This document shows, one piece after another, positions 61,401 through 64,000 of a DNA stretch of 64,000 nucleotides (the first letter of the stretch is position 1; each line of letters begins with the position of its first letter). This DNA is from Serilophus lunatus (taxonomy: Eukaryota > Chordata > Aves > Passeriformes > Eurylaimidae). A program made the position numbers and the translations under genes. The DNA lies in contig VXBA01002157.1 in assembly GCA_013399895.1 (NCBI GenBank), positions 329,508-393,507 of the forward strand, written 5' to 3'. Below the pieces are notes generated by a model. That model saw only the letters and a list, made by a program, of their open reading frames with translations, was not told the DNA's origin and searched no databases.

Positions 61401-63369
61401 CTCTAATAACAAGAGGTAATTCAATTTTGCTCTTGCTCAGTCCTAAGCAAACAGTTCTGACTGTTGTGACTTACCAGATTTGTGGTGGTTGCACAGGGAA
61501 GACAGCATAACAGAAGTTACTCAGTGCCCTGTTGGACTATAAATTGACTATTGTATAGACTGTCATGGATATTGATGTTTTAAAAACCTAAAGGTATTTT
61601 TGTATTTTGTGGCATGGTGGAAGTGGTGCACTCTTTTGCTCTGCATAGCAGGGACAGAGCAAGGAAAGGGCTCTAAAAGGGCAGCAGCACTTCCCTGCCA
61701 TCCTCTCCCTGCTGCCACAGTGCTACTTATGAGCTTACCACTAAATGTGTGTGCTTTCCTGATTTTGGGATCTAATGAACAGATAAGCTGCGTAATAACA
61801 CTCTTCATTATCGCATTTGCATTTTTGCCACAGGTATAAGGCTTCAGCCTGCAGTAATGTGAATCAAGAGACAAATAATTTGAATGTTCACACACCAATC
61901 TAGTCTGGATTTTATATATCCCTCGAAATTTGCAACTTGAGAAGTTAATTTAATTTGTAAAACTGAGTTTGTGAGGAATACCTTGAAATGTTTTCCTTAT
62001 CCATTTCTTTAATATTTCTTATAACTGTTTTAGAGAGAAAATTATACTTTGTTTTTACCAATGATGAGCATTTACAGACTTAAATTTATATTACCGCGGA
62101 GGGAATGCAGATCGGGAGCATGAAAATTGATTTAGAAATTGAATAAGCTTTTATTCTATTCTGTATGAACCCAATATTGATTTATTTGGATTAGTTTAAA
62201 AAATAAACAACAAAAACCTTAGTGGATGAGTTTTCTTTGTGAAGTTTCTTGGGCCTTCCTTTGAAGTACCTTGCCCTTTTAGAAAGATCACCAGCAAGAT
62301 TTTTGGTTTTTTAGATCAAGTAGTTTCTTCCATAGCTCTTTTTCTCTCTTATCTATGAATTTGAGGCTCATCTGCAGGCCACATGGTGCCAAAGGTCTAG
62401 TCCTGTCTTGTACTTACTGGGGGTTTCCTCTTCATTTGAGGGTTTGACAAAAAGCATCTTTGCTTCTCCTGAGGATTTCCTGGATGTAAGAGGTTCTGAA
62501 CCATTCTGTTTTAACTATTTTTAACATTCAAAAGCAGCTATGTTCACCTAAGATTTACCTATATTTTCTTTTTTCTTCTCTAGATGGCAATGTAGCACTT
62601 TTTCTGCCATGAGGAGCCTCATGTTTCTGTACGATTTGTATAAACCTAGTAAGCTAGCAATAGATATCTTAGTATGTGTATACAGTACTAGCTGTAATGG
62701 CTCCCCTGCCACTCAGCCGTGACTCTCACCGCATTGATTGTATCCCTCCTCCTTCTCTGTCTTCCTTTTGTCCTCATCTCACAGGCTCCATCTCCTGATC
62801 CTGACATTCTTATCCCATCAGCTTATTTTTTTTGTCTGCATCAGATGAGGATAACTGTGCATGAGACAGCCTTGACATCTGTTTTTTTCATTCTTTTTGT
62901 GACACTGGCCAAAATCTTGCCTTTTAGTCTTACATTTTCACTTGTCCCTTCATATCCAAATTACTGATTTCATCCCCATCCCTCTTTGTCCTTCTTTTAA
63001 TTTTTTTTTAATTTCTTTTGTCCCCTCACTTTCTTCCCTTCATTTGCCTTTTTTTTGCCCTTTTTTTTTTTTTTTTCTGCAACAAGGACTTAATTTTTAT
63101 GAAAAGCTCAGTCATGGTGTACTACTCACCAAACTGAGCAGACTCTCCTATTTTGCCTGTGAACTAGAATGTGCTGTATTGCCAATCTACAATACTGAAA
63201 TAACGAACAGACTAATAGCATATATTTCCATTTATTTAAAAGCAGTTGCACTGCATCAGAATAATGCCTATCTATTATTCTACCTTAGTAGTGATGATTG
63301 GGGGATGCCGTGACATCCTGGATCTGAATCTTACTTCATTAATCGCTTGTGTCAGAACAAACCAGCTGA
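58431..63369. other. Unique AT-rich non-coding sequence
   Basis: No gene or transposon was recognised. A minus frame of 111 codons at 61563-61898 and a plus frame of 123 codons at 62942-63313 lack features. The latter is mostly translated pyrimidine tract. AATAAA at 58546 could serve a transcript from the 58248 start, but nothing else links them. Confidence 0.45.
62975..63077 (+). repeat. Polypyrimidine-rich tract
   Basis: A C/T-rich stretch with several long T runs ends in TTTTCTGCAACAAG, which resembles a splice acceptor. No donor follows within a normal exon length, so no exon is proposed. Confidence 0.7.
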
Positions 63370-63404
63370 TGTGTGTGGGTCTGTGTGTGTGTATGTGTAT
63401 GTGG
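63370..63404 (+). repeat. (GT)n imperfect microsatellite
   Basis: GTGTGTGGGTCTGTGTGTGT and the following GTATGTGTATGTGG form a short interrupted GT repeat. It explains the Val/Cys- and His/Thr-rich segments of frames on both strands here. Confidence 0.9.
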
Positions 63405-64000
63405 TAGAGCTGGAAGCCTGCTGCTGCAAAGCACATGTCCAGTCCTGCTCACAGCGAGCACATGGTCTGCAGCCAAGGCGACCAGAGCACATGGCTGAGG
63501 ACCATGGGACTGGCCTGAAAGCCTGCCTGGAAGCCCTCCCTCACCACACCCACCTGGGCTTCTGGCCATGGTAGCCAAACCATTTTTAAGTGGCTGCAAG
63601 TAGATTTCACTTGAGTGTGTCCATGCCTGCAAGTCTGTGGGTGTGAACTGAGGCTTGAGAGCCAGGCTTGCTGCCTGGGGATCTGGCAACATTTGACTCG
63701 TAATTATTTTTCTTGCTTTCCTGCTGTTCATCCTCAACTTAAAACCAAAGGAACTTGTATTGTACTAAGCTGGCTTACCGATTGCTTTACATTGGGTGTC
63801 TTTGTTTGCTAATACTTTTCATTAAATTGTATGGGGTTGATGTTTGCTAATGCTTTAGTATAATCCTTTTCCATGGTTGTATGTTATTCCTGTAAGCCCT
63901 TATGCCAAAACACTTATTTTCTCACTAAAACAAATTCATTTAGAGAAAACGTGACACTGTTTTCTCTGGACATGTTTTTGTAGACAATAATGAACCTAAA
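63405..64000. other. Non-coding sequence, slightly GC-rich at first
   Basis: Positions 63410-63570 are moderately GC-rich, with overlapping frames on both strands (132 codons minus at 63339-63737; 75 codons plus). No domain or repeat family was recognised. The rest is AT-rich and unremarkable. Confidence 0.45.

Noticed and set aside
1..64000. CRISPR arrays, operons, tRNA or rRNA genes
   Set aside because: No regularly spaced palindromic repeats with unique spacers, no tRNA A/B boxes in cloverleaf context and no rRNA-like conserved blocks were seen. The sequence is vertebrate nuclear DNA.

Overview
The window reads as non-coding DNA from a bird genome, either a gene desert or the interior of a very large intron. 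Interspersed repeats point to a bird: several copies of the CR1 LINE, including degenerate C-terminal ORF2 pieces and the typical CR1 3' end (GATGATCT, then TTCCAACC, then ATTCTATG-like octamers), and at least one LTR of the abundant avian ERVL type. I see no Alu, L1 or tRNA-type SINE, and no operon-like packing. Most of the sequence is AT-rich, CpG-poor and full of stops in all frames. I could not assign any open frame to a cellular protein. The only recognisable protein homology is decayed CR1 reverse-transcriptase ORF.

Layout. 1-7 kb: unique sequence with a CR1 3' tail near 0.9 kb and a small CCTG repeat. 7-9 kb: a minus-strand CR1 fragment and a large TCAC microsatellite. 11.8-13 kb: a long, very old CR1 copy. 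14.7-15.1 kb: an ERVL-type solo LTR. 17.4-18.4 kb: a composite of a younger CR1, an AT-dinucleotide tract and an unclassified GC-rich block. 18.4-28.4 kb: mostly unique AT-rich sequence with a Z-DNA-prone GT tract at 26.9 kb. 28.4-29.4 kb: a roughly 1 kb GC- and CpG-rich insert with TGT...ACA ends, a polyadenylation signal and a near-perfect 5-bp flanking duplication, best read as a solo LTR. 31.8-34.3 kb: two more CR1 copies. 36.3-37.0 kb: a probable second ancient CR1. 40.0-40.25 kb: a 248-nt homopurine tract. 57.5-58.4 kb: a CpG-enriched segment with a perfect heat-shock element, two CCAAT boxes and a TATA box in promoter order, probably an LTR promoter but possibly a host one.

Because there are no genes, no pathway can be described. 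What remains are regulatory and structural candidates: the promoter-like array at 58 kb, CTCF-like motifs, triplex- and Z-DNA-prone repeats, and short exon-like segments with good splice sites on both strands. The strongest of these is a 33-nt minus-strand microexon candidate beside the homopurine tract. The exon calls are made by eye. Some such pairs are expected by chance in 64 kb, so they are given low confidence. Repeat names rest on remembered family features, not on a database search.
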